Assembly (NCBI GenBank): GCA_037143175.1
Contig: JBAWZF010000017.1
Coordinates: 1-58,994, forward strand
Length of the DNA stretch: 58,994 bases
Direction: 5' to 3'
DNA from: a bacterium
Lineage (GTDB): Bacteria > Verrucomicrobiota > Kiritimatiellia > CAIKKV01 > CAITUY01
The notes beneath the pieces are model-generated. The model did not search any database. It was not told where the DNA came from and saw only the letters and a program-made list of their open reading frames with translations. The position numbers and the translations under genes are program-made. How positions within the stretch are numbered: position 1 is the stretch's first letter; the number at the start of each line of letters is the position of its first letter. Below, piece after piece: positions 1 to 7,950 of this stretch.

Positions 1-125
1 TAATCGTCAAAACCCCCGTTGAAACCCGCCAGAGATTGAAGATGAAGGATTCCTTTATTACGACCATTTTGGAAGATGGTAAGGTATTATATGACAAAGC
101 CCGACATTTCAGAGTGGGTCGCTAA
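1..125 (+). CDS. C-terminal end of a nucleotidyltransferase (MNT) antitoxin-like protein, partial
   Basis: An open frame enters from the left edge (first complete codon at base 3) and stops with TAA at 123-125. Its last 40 residues end in a stretch resembling the usual end of minimal nucleotidyltransferases (ILEDGKVLYDKA). The catalytic GSxxx motif would lie outside the window, so the family call rests on this tail and on the overlapping HEPN gene, which is the standard partner. MNT proteins act as antitoxins by AMP-modifying the HEPN partner. The 35-base overlap with the next gene suggests translational coupling. Confidence 0.6.
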   Translation, partial: IVKTPVETRQRLKMKDSFITTILEDGKVLYDKARHFRVGR

Positions 126-477
126 GGCGGAAGGCGATTTCACCACAGCCCTGCGGGAAAATAGGGCACGTAAAGCCCCTAACTACGATGCCGCCTGTTT
201 TCATGCCCAGCAATGTGTTGAGAAATATCTGAAGGCCCTTCTTCAAAAACGTCAGGTTCCATTCGCAAAGACGCACGATTTGGGCATCCTGCTAGATGCA
301 TGTGTGGCACACTCCCCGCTTTTGGAAGGGTGGCGTGATCAATTTGAGATGCTCTCGCAATATGCTGTTCTGTTCCGCTATCCTGGCGAATCTGCGGAAC
401 GGGATGATGCAATAAAAGCTGTATCCGCAATGAAATCCTTTCGGGCTGAAATGCGGGGCGTTTTAGGTTTGGACTGA
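91..477 (+). CDS. HEPN domain protein (toxin of a MNT/HEPN pair)
   Basis: A protein of about 128 residues with the HEPN pattern: an N-terminal helix with WVAKAEGDF, then CFHAQQCVEKYLKALL and a later helical part with TAALLFRYP-like spacing (YAVLFRYPGE). HEPN proteins paired with MNT proteins are ribonucleases or related toxins kept inactive by the nucleotidyltransferase; a few act in other roles. I prefer the ATG at 91 over the ATG at 76, because GGTAAGG lies 6 bases before it and family members usually begin at this point. It overlaps the MNT end. The RxxxxH catalytic motif of active HEPN RNases is not obvious here, so RNase activity is not assured. Confidence 0.8.
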   Translation: MTKPDISEWVAKAEGDFTTALRENRARKAPNYDAACFHAQQCVEKYLKALLQKRQVPFAKTHDLGILLDACVAHSPLLEGWRDQFEMLSQYAVLFRYPGESAERDDAIKAVSAMKSFRAEMRGVLGLD

Positions 478-539
478 TGGTCACCTCAATCCTCTCCCTT
501 TGAAGCTCAATGCTGGTCTATCTGCCGGGCAGGAGACCG

Positions 540-839
540 TCATGCGTGTGCTGCGCCAGCGTGCAATTCCAACCCTAGGGCACCCATCACTTTGAGAATC
601 GTATCGAAGCCGGGGCTACGGTCACCAGATAATGCTTTATACAAGCTTTCGCGTGAAAGGCCGGTATCCCGGGCCACCTGTGTCATACCCTTGGCACGCG
701 CAATGTCGCCGAGTGCTTTGGCAATAAATGCCGCATCGCCATTGGCCTCTTCCAGGCTGGCTTCAAGATAAGCGGCCATTTCTTCGGGAGTCCGGAGGTG
801 TTCGGCCACGTCATAGCGGCTGGTTTTTGTTTTACTCAT
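540..839 (-). CDS. Antitoxin of a RelE/Gp49-type pair (HigA/HI1420-like, helix-turn-helix)
   Basis: This 99-residue protein matches the addiction-module antidote family typified by HI1420: an N-terminal segment (AEHLRTPEEMAAYLEASLEE), then a Cro/C1-type helix-turn-helix (GMTQVARDTGLSRESLYKAL) and SPGFDTILKVMGALGL. Antitoxins of this family bind the toxin and the shared promoter. It lies 8 bases downstream of the toxin gene, the toxin-first order typical of HigBA-like pairs. A decayed second copy of the same gene lies at 5880-6085, in front of the long comEC copy. Confidence 0.88.
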   Translation of the reverse strand: MSKTKTSRYDVAEHLRTPEEMAAYLEASLEEANGDAAFIAKALGDIARAKGMTQVARDTGLSRESLYKALSGDRSPGFDTILKVMGALGLELHAGAAHA

Positions 840-847
840 ATTCTCTC

Positions 848-1144
848 CTACAGGTTCCGTGCGAGATGTAGTGCGGTCTTAATAACAGAGGTTTGAGTTC
901 GTTTGTCACCACCGGCCAGAAGAATAAACAAATTCTGGCCCTGTCGAATAAAGTACACTCTATACCCTGGGGCGTAATGGACCCGTAATTCTGAAACTCC
1001 TTCGCCAACTGGTTTGACATCACCAGCGTTTCCAGTAGCAAGCCACTCGATTCTTATCTGAACGCGAGCTCTACCTCGAATGTCGCGCAGGTCGTCCAGC
1101 CAACGGGTGAAGACTTCTGTTTTCCGTATTTCGACTCTGTTCAT
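848..1144 (-). CDS. RelE/Gp49-family toxin (HI1419/HigB-like)
   Basis: A 98-residue protein with the Gp49/HI1419 layout: an N-terminal TEVFTRWLDDLRD segment, GDVKPVGEGVSELRVHY, then GYRVYFIRQG and LLAGGDKRTQ near the C-terminus. These are conserved across the family, whose members are ribosome-dependent mRNA interferases. An upstream ATG would give an N-terminal extension of 41 residues unlike the family, so I start at 1144 (ATG, MNRVEIRK). It precedes its antitoxin by 8 bases. In the second copy of this region (6097-6130) most of the toxin is gone. Confidence 0.87.
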   Translation of the reverse strand: MNRVEIRKTEVFTRWLDDLRDIRGRARVQIRIEWLATGNAGDVKPVGEGVSELRVHYAPGYRVYFIRQGQNLFILLAGGDKRTQTSVIKTALHLARNL

Positions 1145-1282
1145 AATAGTAGCCTTGGGGATACACTTCGTCAACTCTGGTATTTCAACTGCACATAACC
1201 AAAAGAGGTTTTGACAGAGCAAAACCCTCCATTGAAAAAATGGAAGGCGCCGCTCTGTCGGCGCCACAGGTCGCGAAGCGGA

Positions 1283-2095
1283 TCATTCCTCTCCTTCAGT
1301 AAGTTGGATTGGTTTTTCCTTGGTATAAACCCAGATGGCGAAGCGGGTGATGATTAAAACTCCGTAAAACACCAGAGCGGCCCAAAGAGGCACGGGCGGG
1401 GCTTTCATGAATCCATGCGGGATGGCGGCAAACCATCTGGCGGATTCGGTCATCAGGACGATCAAGGCCAGATTGGCATGATTGAATAGGTCGGCAAAGA
1501 ACAGCGTACAGGATCCTAGCGTGAGCGACAGTACGCCGGTGATGATGACTGAGCGAAGAGAGTGGAACAACAAGCAGGTTGGCGGGGAGGCCGATGGGGG
1601 AGAAGTTGCCAAAGAAGAGGATGGTGAGCGGCATGGTCACCAGCCAGGCGGCGAGTGAGACGGACAGTAACTCGCTGAAGCCGTGCCACAAGGAGCGGAG
1701 CCATTCCTGCCATCTGGGATCGGGTTCGAGTTTTAGGGGATCATGAGCAAAACAGCTGCGAAGCAGTCCTGAGAAAACCGGGCAGAATAACACCAACCCT
1801 AGAACGGCGATGTAAGAGAGCATGAAGCCAATGTTGATCAGGTCACCGGGTGAGATGGCCAGAATCACAATGGCAGAGGCCGCCAGGGTAGTGAAAATGT
1901 CAGGCTTGCGTCCAAGCAAAGGGCCCATCCAGAAGATAATCCCCATGATGCAGGCCCTGACGGCACTGGGCTGCATTCCGGTCATGGCGGTATAGAGGAT
2001 CAGGAGAGGCCCCAGAAAGAGCACCCAGCGGGTCCGAGGCAGACCACAGGCGGAGAGGATGAAGACCAAAGTGCCTAAAATGATGACCACGTGGA
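1283..2095 (-). pseudogene. comEC 3' fragment, truncated and frameshifted paralogue
   Basis: This stretch corresponds to roughly the last 275 codons of the longer comEC-like gene at 6225-7883, at high protein identity (for example TRWVLFLGPLLILYTAMTG in both). Alignment by eye shows an extra base near 1553-1560, after the LLVVPLSSL codons, which shifts the frame; the tail (VLSLTLGSC onward) continues in another frame. The 5' part is missing: similarity ends near 2095, where the long copy reads into the conserved ISGSH region. It is probably not functional as a DNA-uptake channel. It is important as a control, because it lacks the 69-bp palindrome present in the long copy. Confidence 0.88.
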
Positions 2096-2194
2096 TGCTT
2101 ATTATAAGCTCTATAACACATGGAATGTGAATAGCGGTATTATAAACATTGGGTGCAATGAAGGTGGGGATAGGTTGGGGTGGGAATGAATAAA

Positions 2195-2268
2195 GATGAC
2201 TGCGCGGTCATTTATGAGAGTGGCAAAAGTTTGGGTAATGGCTAAATGCAAACTCAGTTTGGATTATG
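2195..2268. repeat. Direct repeat, copy 1 (left border of S8/PEP-CTERM cassette)
   Basis: GATGACTGCGCGGTCATTT followed, after about 31 extra bases, by GCAAACTCAGTTTGGATTAT. The same two blocks, fused without the spacer, recur at 5838-5877. The second block contains the small palindrome CAAACT-C-AGTTTG. Confidence 0.75.
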
Positions 2269-2486
2269 GGGCGTGGATGAGATAGGGGTAAATTTAAGGA
2301 GGGGTTGTTTCTCCGGTTGGATTCAAACTGCGGTTTAAGCTCCGGCAGGCATCAGTGAATATGGGAGATGAATGATAAGACAATCCAAAAGCACGAAGCG
2401 TCAACTCTCAATTACAAGGAAATGGATATGGTTCTTCATCAACTATGGGACGATGGGTATCAATAATTAATTCTGCAAAAATGAGT

Positions 2487-2529
2487 ATCAGGGATTCCCT
2501 GATTGAGAAATCAGGTTTTAGCTGATTTC
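2487..2529 (+). promoter_or_regulatory. Two adjacent hairpins upstream of the S8 protease
   Basis: The first is a perfect palindrome, ATCAGGGA-T-TCCCTGAT (2487-2503). The second has perfect 8-base arms, GAAATCAG and CTGATTTC (2507-2514 and 2522-2529), with a 7-base loop. They lie 66-108 bases before the ATG of the protease gene. They could be an operator or a leader structure, or a weak terminator. The function is unknown. Confidence 0.5.
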
Positions 2530-2594
2530 CAAGCCAGAATTATAGCTGTATCTTGAAACGCTTTTGTCGAGTCAACCACAAGAGATAGGCTAAT

Positions 2595-4967
2595 ATGAAA
2601 AGTAGTAACAGAATTTGGAAGTGGGTTAGTTTGATATTCGTGGCCTTCAACTCAAGTTTTCTTTATGCGGAGACCGTAACCCCCGCGAGCTATACTGATC
2701 CGGTAAATACACTTTGGATCAAGATGCACGATGCGGGCATGATTAACGATGTGGAACTTCAATCGGCGCTAACGACTGGTCGCTTGCCTGGTGGTAGCAC
2801 GGTTCAAAATTCTCCTATACCAAAAGAAAACCAGTCGTCGCTGACGAAGCTTTGTGATCAGAAAGTCATCACAGCTCAGGAATTAGCGTACCTTCTTTTT
2901 AAAGGCCAGATTCCTGAAATGACGGCCGATGAAACTAAAGCGTTTCAAGATTTGGCAAAAGTTTATCAACCGGATCGTAAGAAACGTCTGACCTACTTTA
3001 TCCGTCGATCGCATGAGAAAGTGGGATTAATCCGTCTAAATAAGCGATCTACTATAGAATGTAAAAAGGATCATGACGAAGCGGTTGCCCGTGCCACAAA
3101 AGAGGGGTTGGAAATTCGCGGAAAATCAAAAGACGGCCGAGTATATGAATTACACCGCTATGATCATGATATGCCTTTATATAACATTACGTTCAATAGG
3201 ATATCAGCGCAAACTATCGCCACAGATAAGGCACGTCCGGGTGGAAGTAGCCCTTTTGAACTGACCGGCACCAATGTAATTGTTGCAATGTGGGATGGTG
3301 GATTGGTATTGACAACGCATCAAGAGTTCGACTCCGCCAGAGTTGCCGATATGGATAATGGCATTATTATTGACCATTCGACAATGGTTGCAGGAACTAT
3401 GTCGGCAAAGGGAGTCGACACCAACGCTCAGGGAATGGCTTATTCCGCCAAGGTTTATTCATTTGACTGGAATTTCATTATTCCAGAAATGAGCGGATTG
3501 GTCGTAAGTAATCCCAATGTTCAAATTTCCAATCATTCTTATGGTTTTGTGGCTGGGTGGGACAATGCGAATTGGTTCTATTATGTTCCTCGGTGGTGGG
3601 GAGACTCCCGGTTGAGTGAGGAAGAAGACAATCACTTTGGTTGGTATAATGCAGATTCCAAACAGATGGATGATTTCTGCTATACAGCCCCTTATCATCT
3701 ACCGGTTTTTGCTGCCGGAAATGACAGGGCAGAAGTTCATCAAGGTGGTTTATTGGGAATGCTGTATCCGACGCATGGTGTTTGTGATTATTCGAATGGG
3801 TACTGGCATAATTCTAGTACGGAGCGTCCGCCAGATGGTGGAACTAATGGATATGATTGCCTCACTTCCAGAGGTGTTCCTAAGAATATTATAACGGTTG
3901 GCGCGGTTGTGGACATTCCTGGAGGTGAGACGAATTCAAGCCAAGTTAGTCTTGATTGGTACAGCGGTATAGGACCGACAGATGACGGACGTATTAAGCC
4001 GGATTTGGTGGCTAACGGTCAAGCATTGCACACAACCTCGGCGGTGACTAATGATAGCTACGCCGATCCAAGCGGTACGAGTTTTTCATCTCCATCAGTG
4101 GCAGGTTCGTTAGCGCTTCTACAGGAATTGCATGAGCGTTTTTACGGAACAAACGCTCCTATGCTGGCCTCGACATTAAAGGGTCTGGCATTGCACACTG
4201 CGGATGATGCCGGGAATGTAGGGCCTGATTACCATAATGGGTGGGGGCTAATGAACACCGAGCGGGCGGCTTGGGTCATTACGAATAATGCCACATGGGA
4301 TTCAATGCCGCACATCAAGGAAGTGAGTTTGGTTGATGGCTCCATGATTCAGTTTGGAACATTAGCTCAGACGGGCACCCCACTCGTAGTGACTATTTGT
4401 TGGACTGATCCAGCGGGGCCTGAACAACCATGGGCGCTAGATCCAACAAACCTGACTCTTGTTAACGATTTGGATTTGCGGGTGATTTCTCCTGATGGGA
4501 CAATTACTAATTTCCCATGGTTACTTGACCCGCTTCAACCCAGTTTAATCGCGACGAATGGTGATAATTTCCGGGATAATGTTGAGCAGGTTTTAATTAA
4601 CGAGCCGACCAATGGATGTTATACTGTCACAGTGATGCACAAAGGTAGTTTGAGCAATGGCGTGCAAGATGTCTCGATTATTGTCACGGGAAATACGCCG
4701 ACGAATGCACCAGATTTTGCTATTACAACCATGGGGGCGCTTGGTGATAGTGAGAATCTTTCAGAAACGAATGGCTGGATTCAGTTGTCATGGCCTGGTG
4801 TTGTTGGTGCGTTGTACCAGATGGAGTCCTGCACAAATCTGATGGAAAGCGGGAGTTGGACAAATCATGATAGCATTGTCAGTGCCAATCTTGAATCGAT
4901 GCAGTACACGGATACGAACGCATCACTTGATGTTGTGCGCTTCTACAGAGCCAAACGATTAAAATAA
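2595..4967 (+). CDS. Secreted S8 (subtilisin-like) serine protease
   Basis: A 790-residue exported protease. It has a signal peptide (about 1-25, ending FLYAE), a pro-region with two similar helical segments (about 36-66 and 81-109), a subtilase domain with D234 (VAMWDGG), H261 (HSTMVAGT) and S496 (SGTSFSSPSVAG), and a C-terminal jelly-roll of the KP-43 kind with VNDLDLRVISPDG and DNVEQVLINEP (about 570-710). The end (YQMESCTNL...W..., then RFYRAKRLK) is the beta-sandwich tail common in verrucomicrobial exported proteins. The usual HGTHVAGT around the active His reads HSTMVAGT. It is followed after 3 bases by a PEP-CTERM gene, so the two are probably co-transcribed. The pair is bracketed by direct repeats. 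Confidence 0.9.
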   Translation: MKSSNRIWKWVSLIFVAFNSSFLYAETVTPASYTDPVNTLWIKMHDAGMINDVELQSALTTGRLPGGSTVQNSPIPKENQSSLTKLCDQKVITAQELAYLLFKGQIPEMTADETKAFQDLAKVYQPDRKKRLTYFIRRSHEKVGLIRLNKRSTIECKKDHDEAVARATKEGLEIRGKSKDGRVYELHRYDHDMPLYNITFNRISAQTIATDKARPGGSSPFELTGTNVIVAMWDGGLVLTTHQEFDSARVADMDNGIIIDHSTMVAGTMSAKGVDTNAQGMAYSAKVYSFDWNFIIPEMSGLVVSNPNVQISNHSYGFVAGWDNANWFYYVPRWWGDSRLSEEEDNHFGWYNADSKQMDDFCYTAPYHLPVFAAGNDRAEVHQGGLLGMLYPTHGVCDYSNGYWHNSSTERPPDGGTNGYDCLTSRGVPKNIITVGAVVDIPGGETNSSQVSLDWYSGIGPTDDGRIKPDLVANGQALHTTSAVTNDSYADPSGTSFSSPSVAGSLALLQELHERFYGTNAPMLASTLKGLALHTADDAGNVGPDYHNGWGLMNTERAAWVITNNATWDSMPHIKEVSLVDGSMIQFGTLAQTGTPLVVTICWTDPAGPEQPWALDPTNLTLVNDLDLRVISPDGTITNFPWLLDPLQPSLIATNGDNFRDNVEQVLINEPTNGCYTVTVMHKGSLSNGVQDVSIIVTGNTPTNAPDFAITTMGALGDSENLSETNGWIQLSWPGVVGALYQMESCTNLMESGSWTNHDSIVSANLESMQYTDTNASLDVVRFYRAKRLK

Positions 4968-4970
4968 TCC

Positions 4971-5618
4971 GTGAAAATTTTTGTAATAATAGTTTTTTTA
5001 TTCCTGGTTTCGACCGGACGAATCATGGCCGACTCGGCCATTGTCTGGTCGGGGCAACAGGATATAAAAATGGGGCCAGGTGCTACTCCTGATTGGTTGC
5101 CGTCATTAGCGTGGTTACTTCTGGATATGAATGGTGACGGCAGCATGGATCTCCGCTTTGATTACGTGATGGATTTCACGGTTCAGTCTCAGAGTGGAAG
5201 TGCTGTTGCAGTCATACCCCAGCCCCCGTATTCAATATTAGATGCCGCTCCTGTTGATGCTGGCTCGATAATCGCATCAGGTAGCACATGGGGATCAGGC
5301 GCTTATCCTCTTGTGGATTGGGAGTCTATTCCTGGTGTGGGATTGATGGGTGCAGGTAGTTGGGCGTTTGTCTCAAATGGCTATATGGGTGTGAGTTTTA
5401 CTGCGGCTGACGGTATTCATTATGGTTGGGTGCAAGTATCTTCTTATAACACAATGGGTGCTCATATTAATAGCTGGGCTTATGAGAGTCAGCCGGGTGT
5501 TGGTATTGCGGCGGGTGTAGTTCCAGAGCCCTCCACGATTTCATTATTCATAATTGGAGGGTTGTCCGTTATTATTTCCGTTTGGCGACGCATGATATTG
5601 GCACGCCGTGATTCCTGA
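4971..5618 (+). CDS. PEP-CTERM sorting-domain exported protein
   Basis: A 215-residue protein starting with GTG at 4971, 3 bases after the protease stop. It has a signal peptide (about 1-20, FLFLVSTGRIMA), a beta-rich body with a calcium-like loop (LDMNGDGSMDLRFDY), and a C-terminal PEP-CTERM signal: VPEPST at 184-189, a hydrophobic helix, and the basic tail WRRMILARR. The PEP-CTERM/exosortase system recognises such tails and places proteins outside the cell in exopolysaccharide-producing Gram-negative bacteria. No exosortase gene lies in this window. The ligand or function of the body domain is unknown. A decayed copy of its central segment lies just downstream at 5657-5709. Confidence 0.85.
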   Translation: MKIFVIIVFLFLVSTGRIMADSAIVWSGQQDIKMGPGATPDWLPSLAWLLLDMNGDGSMDLRFDYVMDFTVQSQSGSAVAVIPQPPYSILDAAPVDAGSIIASGSTWGSGAYPLVDWESIPGVGLMGAGSWAFVSNGYMGVSFTAADGIHYGWVQVSSYNTMGAHINSWAYESQPGVGIAAGVVPEPSTISLFIIGGLSVIISVWRRMILARRDS

Positions 5619-5656
5619 CAACAGGTACTGGAAGCATTTCAGTGGTACTGGGTAAA

Positions 5657-5709
5657 TGATACTTGGGCGTGAGTTTTACAGCGAGGCACGGGGTGAATTA
5701 TGGGGGGGC
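5657..5709 (+). pseudogene. Relic of the PEP-CTERM protein central segment
   Basis: The stretch around GGCGTGAGTTTTACAGCG and the following GGTGAATTATGG resembles bases 5388-5440 in the intact gene (GGTGTGAGTTTTACTGCG, then ATTCATTATGG). About 70 percent of bases match by eye over some 50 bases. It suggests that a second copy of the gene once stood here. Confidence 0.5.
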
Positions 5710-5837
5710 TAGAGATGACCGCACCCACATACGTTCTCAATTTCCCAGCTCCGCCTTCACCCATTACACAGCGCCAACCCGAACTTTTCTGTGATCGTTC
5801 ACGAAGAAGCACCAGTCCTCGGATACAATGAATGCGT

Positions 5838-5877
5838 GATGACTATACGGTCATTTGCAAACTGAGTTTGGATTTTG
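5838..5877. repeat. Direct repeat, copy 2 (right border of S8/PEP-CTERM cassette)
   Basis: GATGACTATACGGTCATTT runs directly into GCAAACTGAGTTTGGATTTT. It matches copy 1 at 2195-2268 apart from an internal segment of about 31 bases missing here. Confidence 0.75.
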
Positions 5878-5879
5878 CC

Positions 5880-6130
5880 CCAATGACTTATACAGGCACT
5901 CGCGTCAGGCCGGTATCTCTCGCCACATAGGGCATGCCTTTTTCACAGGCAATATCACTAAGTGCTTACGCGATAAAGGCGGCATCCCCATTGGTTTTTT
6001 CAGGCTGGCTTCAAGGTAGGCGGCCATTTCCTAGGGAGTGCGCAGGTATTTGACTATGTCATAGCAGCTGGTTTGGTCTACACATATTGTCTCTTACAGG
6101 TTCCGGGTAACGGGTGAAACCCTTTGTTTT
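5880..6130 (-). pseudogene. Decayed second HigA-like antitoxin and scar of a deleted toxin gene
   Basis: On the minus strand, bases 5880-6085 follow the antitoxin gene at about 630-839 closely, including the start codon context (CAT at 6083-6085, then the CTCTTACAGGTTCCG leader). They carry in-frame stops and length changes. The following bases join CAGGTTCCG (equal to 851-859) directly to AACGGGTGAA (equal to about 1102-1111). Hence about 240 bases of toxin gene were deleted in this copy. Neither protein can be made. Confidence 0.85.
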
Positions 6131-6224
6131 CTGCCTATACACTGAAAAGGTTTTGATGGAACAAACCCCTTCATCAAAAGAATGGAGGGCGCCGCTCTGT
6201 CGGCGCCAAAAATTTCGAGACAGA

Positions 6225-7883
6225 TCATTCCTCCCCGTCAGAAAACGGTATGGGTTTCTCCTTGGCATAAACCCAGATCGCGAAGCGGGTAATAATCAAA
6301 AATCCGTAAAATACCAGTGCCGCCCAAAGCGGGACAGGTGGGGCCTTCATGTATCCATGCGGAATGGCGGCAAACCACCTGGCCGATTCGGTCATCAGGA
6401 CAATCAAGGCCAGATTAGCGTGATTGAAAAGATCGGCAAAGAACAAGGCACAGGATCCCAGCGTGAGCGATAGCACGCCTGTAATGATGACCAGTGATGA
6501 GAGTGGGACGACGAGCAGGTTGGCGGGGAGGCCGATGGGGGAGAAGTTGCCGAAGAAAAGGAGGGTGAGTGGCATGGTCACCAGCCAGGCTGCCAGGGAG
6601 ACGGAAAATAACTCGCTGAAGCCGCGCGATAATGATCGAAGGAACATCTCCCATTTGGGATGCGGCTCGCCGACAAGCGGCGGCCCTACAGTAGAAGGGC
6701 GTCCGCTTGCGGATCGCCTCTCGACCGTGTGGGGTTCAAGTTTTAGCGGATCTGGAGCAAAAACATTTTTGAGTAAGCCTGAAAATACCGGACAAAACAG
6801 AACCAGCCCAAGCACAGCAATGTAGGAAAGGATGAATCCGATATTGATCAGGTCGTCAGGGGAAATGGCTAAAATGATGATGGCGGATGCGGCGAGCGTG
6901 GTGAAGATGTCCGGCTTTCGACCGAGTAACGGCGCCATCCAGAAGATAATCCCCATGATGCAGGCGCGTATGGCGCTGGGTTGAAGTCCGGTCATGGCTG
7001 TGTAGAGGATCAGGAGCGGCCCTAGAAAAAGCACCCAGCGGGTCCTTGGCAGTCCACAGGCGGCCAGCATGAAAATAATGGCTCCGCCCAGGATCACAAC
7101 ATGAGAGCCACTGATTGCGAACACATGAAGAGTACCTGTGTTCGCGAAGGCTTGATAAAGATCGCGCGGGATTTGGCTATAATAACCTAGCAAGATGGAG
7201 TTCAGAATACATACTTGCTCGGGGCGGTTGGTAATGCCTTGGGCCAGAAGTTTGCCTGCCCACACCCGGCCTTGAAGGCATTTCTTGATCAGGGGGTTTC
7301 CTTGCTCGTGTCCAAGCAGTTTTGCCTTTTGGGCTGACCCTGAGAAAAACAGACCGCCGGGTTTGCCTGTAAATAGACCCTGTTTGAAAACAGCCTGATT
7401 CAGATATCCCGAAAAGGTCCAGCGCTCGCCATAGGCGGGAATGCGCTCCCCGGATTCCGCGGAAAGGCGAACACGAACTTTCCCCGTGACATCCAGCCAG
7501 TCATTGGTCCGGCCGGTTCGTACCCTTTCGGCAGTTATGGGGAATTTCCATGATAACTTTCCATTTTTAGTGGTTGTGCAAACGGGCTCATCGGCAACAA
7601 TACCAGTCAAGCTTCCTCCTGCCGGTAGTTGTATGACGGCGGGGATGTTGGGGGAGGATCCAGTTATGTTGGCCGAAGCATTCGCCCAGCCGAGACAAAG
7701 CACTGTTGCCAGAGTGAGTGGTGTGGCGGGAAGTTTTGGAAGCAACGCCAGAATCAGGCCGGTGGTGGCGATCGACAAGAGTATGCCCTGGGAGATGGGG
7801 AAAGCCAGTCCGAGCCCTGTTCCGATAATAAAGAAAATGGCGATGCCAGTTAAGGGCCTGGGCGGAAGAGGAATAATAAGCAT
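6225..7883 (-). CDS. comEC: ComEC/Rec2 competence-domain membrane protein
   Basis: A 552-residue multi-spanning membrane protein with an N-terminal DUF4131-like part (about 1-190) and a Competence domain carrying the family signature HVFAISGSHVVIL (about 255-267). ComEC forms the inner-membrane channel for incoming single-stranded DNA in transformation. Full-length ComEC is typically 700-800 residues and ends in a metallo-beta-lactamase domain; that domain is absent here and is not encoded next door. Residues around 386-408 are encoded by a 69-bp in-frame palindromic insertion that the paralogous fragment at 1283-2095 lacks. The insert falls in a loop between predicted membrane segments, so the protein may still work. 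The gene stands alone; thiD follows about 70 bases upstream on the same strand. Confidence 0.87.
   Translation of the reverse strand: MLIIPLPPRPLTGIAIFFIIGTGLGLAFPISQGILLSIATTGLILALLPKLPATPLTLATVLCLGWANASANITGSSPNIPAVIQLPAGGSLTGIVADEPVCTTTKNGKLSWKFPITAERVRTGRTNDWLDVTGKVRVRLSAESGERIPAYGERWTFSGYLNQAVFKQGLFTGKPGGLFFSGSAQKAKLLGHEQGNPLIKKCLQGRVWAGKLLAQGITNRPEQVCILNSILLGYYSQIPRDLYQAFANTGTLHVFAISGSHVVILGGAIIFMLAACGLPRTRWVLFLGPLLILYTAMTGLQPSAIRACIMGIIFWMAPLLGRKPDIFTTLAASAIIILAISPDDLINIGFILSYIAVLGLVLFCPVFSGLLKNVFAPDPLKLEPHTVERRSASGRPSTVGPPLVGEPHPKWEMFLRSLSRGFSELFSVSLAAWLVTMPLTLLFFGNFSPIGLPANLLVVPLSSLVIITGVLSLTLGSCALFFADLFNHANLALIVLMTESARWFAAIPHGYMKAPPVPLWAALVFYGFLIITRFAIWVYAKEKPIPFSDGEE
6662..6730. 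repeat. 69-bp REP-like palindrome inserted in frame in comEC
   Basis: The two halves (GGCTCGCCGACAAGCGGCGG and CCGCTTGCGGATCGCC) form imperfect inverted arms around the centre CTACAGTAGAAG. The comEC fragment at 1283-2095 continues directly across this point, and the two proteins differ by exactly 23 residues, so the insertion size is deduced from the comparison. It encodes an Arg/Ser/Pro-rich stretch without stops. Confidence 0.85.
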
Positions 7884-7950
7884 TCTCCTGTAATGAAAAA
7901 TTCAAAACGGGAGAAGTGTGAAACGATCCGTCAGGTAAATCAATGCTAAA

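Larger units (their letters stand above)
2122..2594. other. Gene-free stretch before the S8 protease
   Basis: These 473 bases hold no convincing gene. They contain direct repeat copy 1 (2195-2268), two adjacent hairpins (2487-2529) and presumably the promoter of the protease gene. No clear sigma-70 promoter could be picked out by eye. Confidence 0.6.
5619..6224. other. Gene-free stretch with duplication debris
   Basis: About 606 bases without an intact gene. In order it holds a relic of the PEP-CTERM protein gene (5657-5709), direct repeat copy 2 (5838-5877), a decayed HigA-like antitoxin (5880-6085), the scar of a deleted toxin (6097-6130) and the leader of the long comEC copy. The leader matches the corresponding leader of the first copy around 1212-1290. 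Confidence 0.8.
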
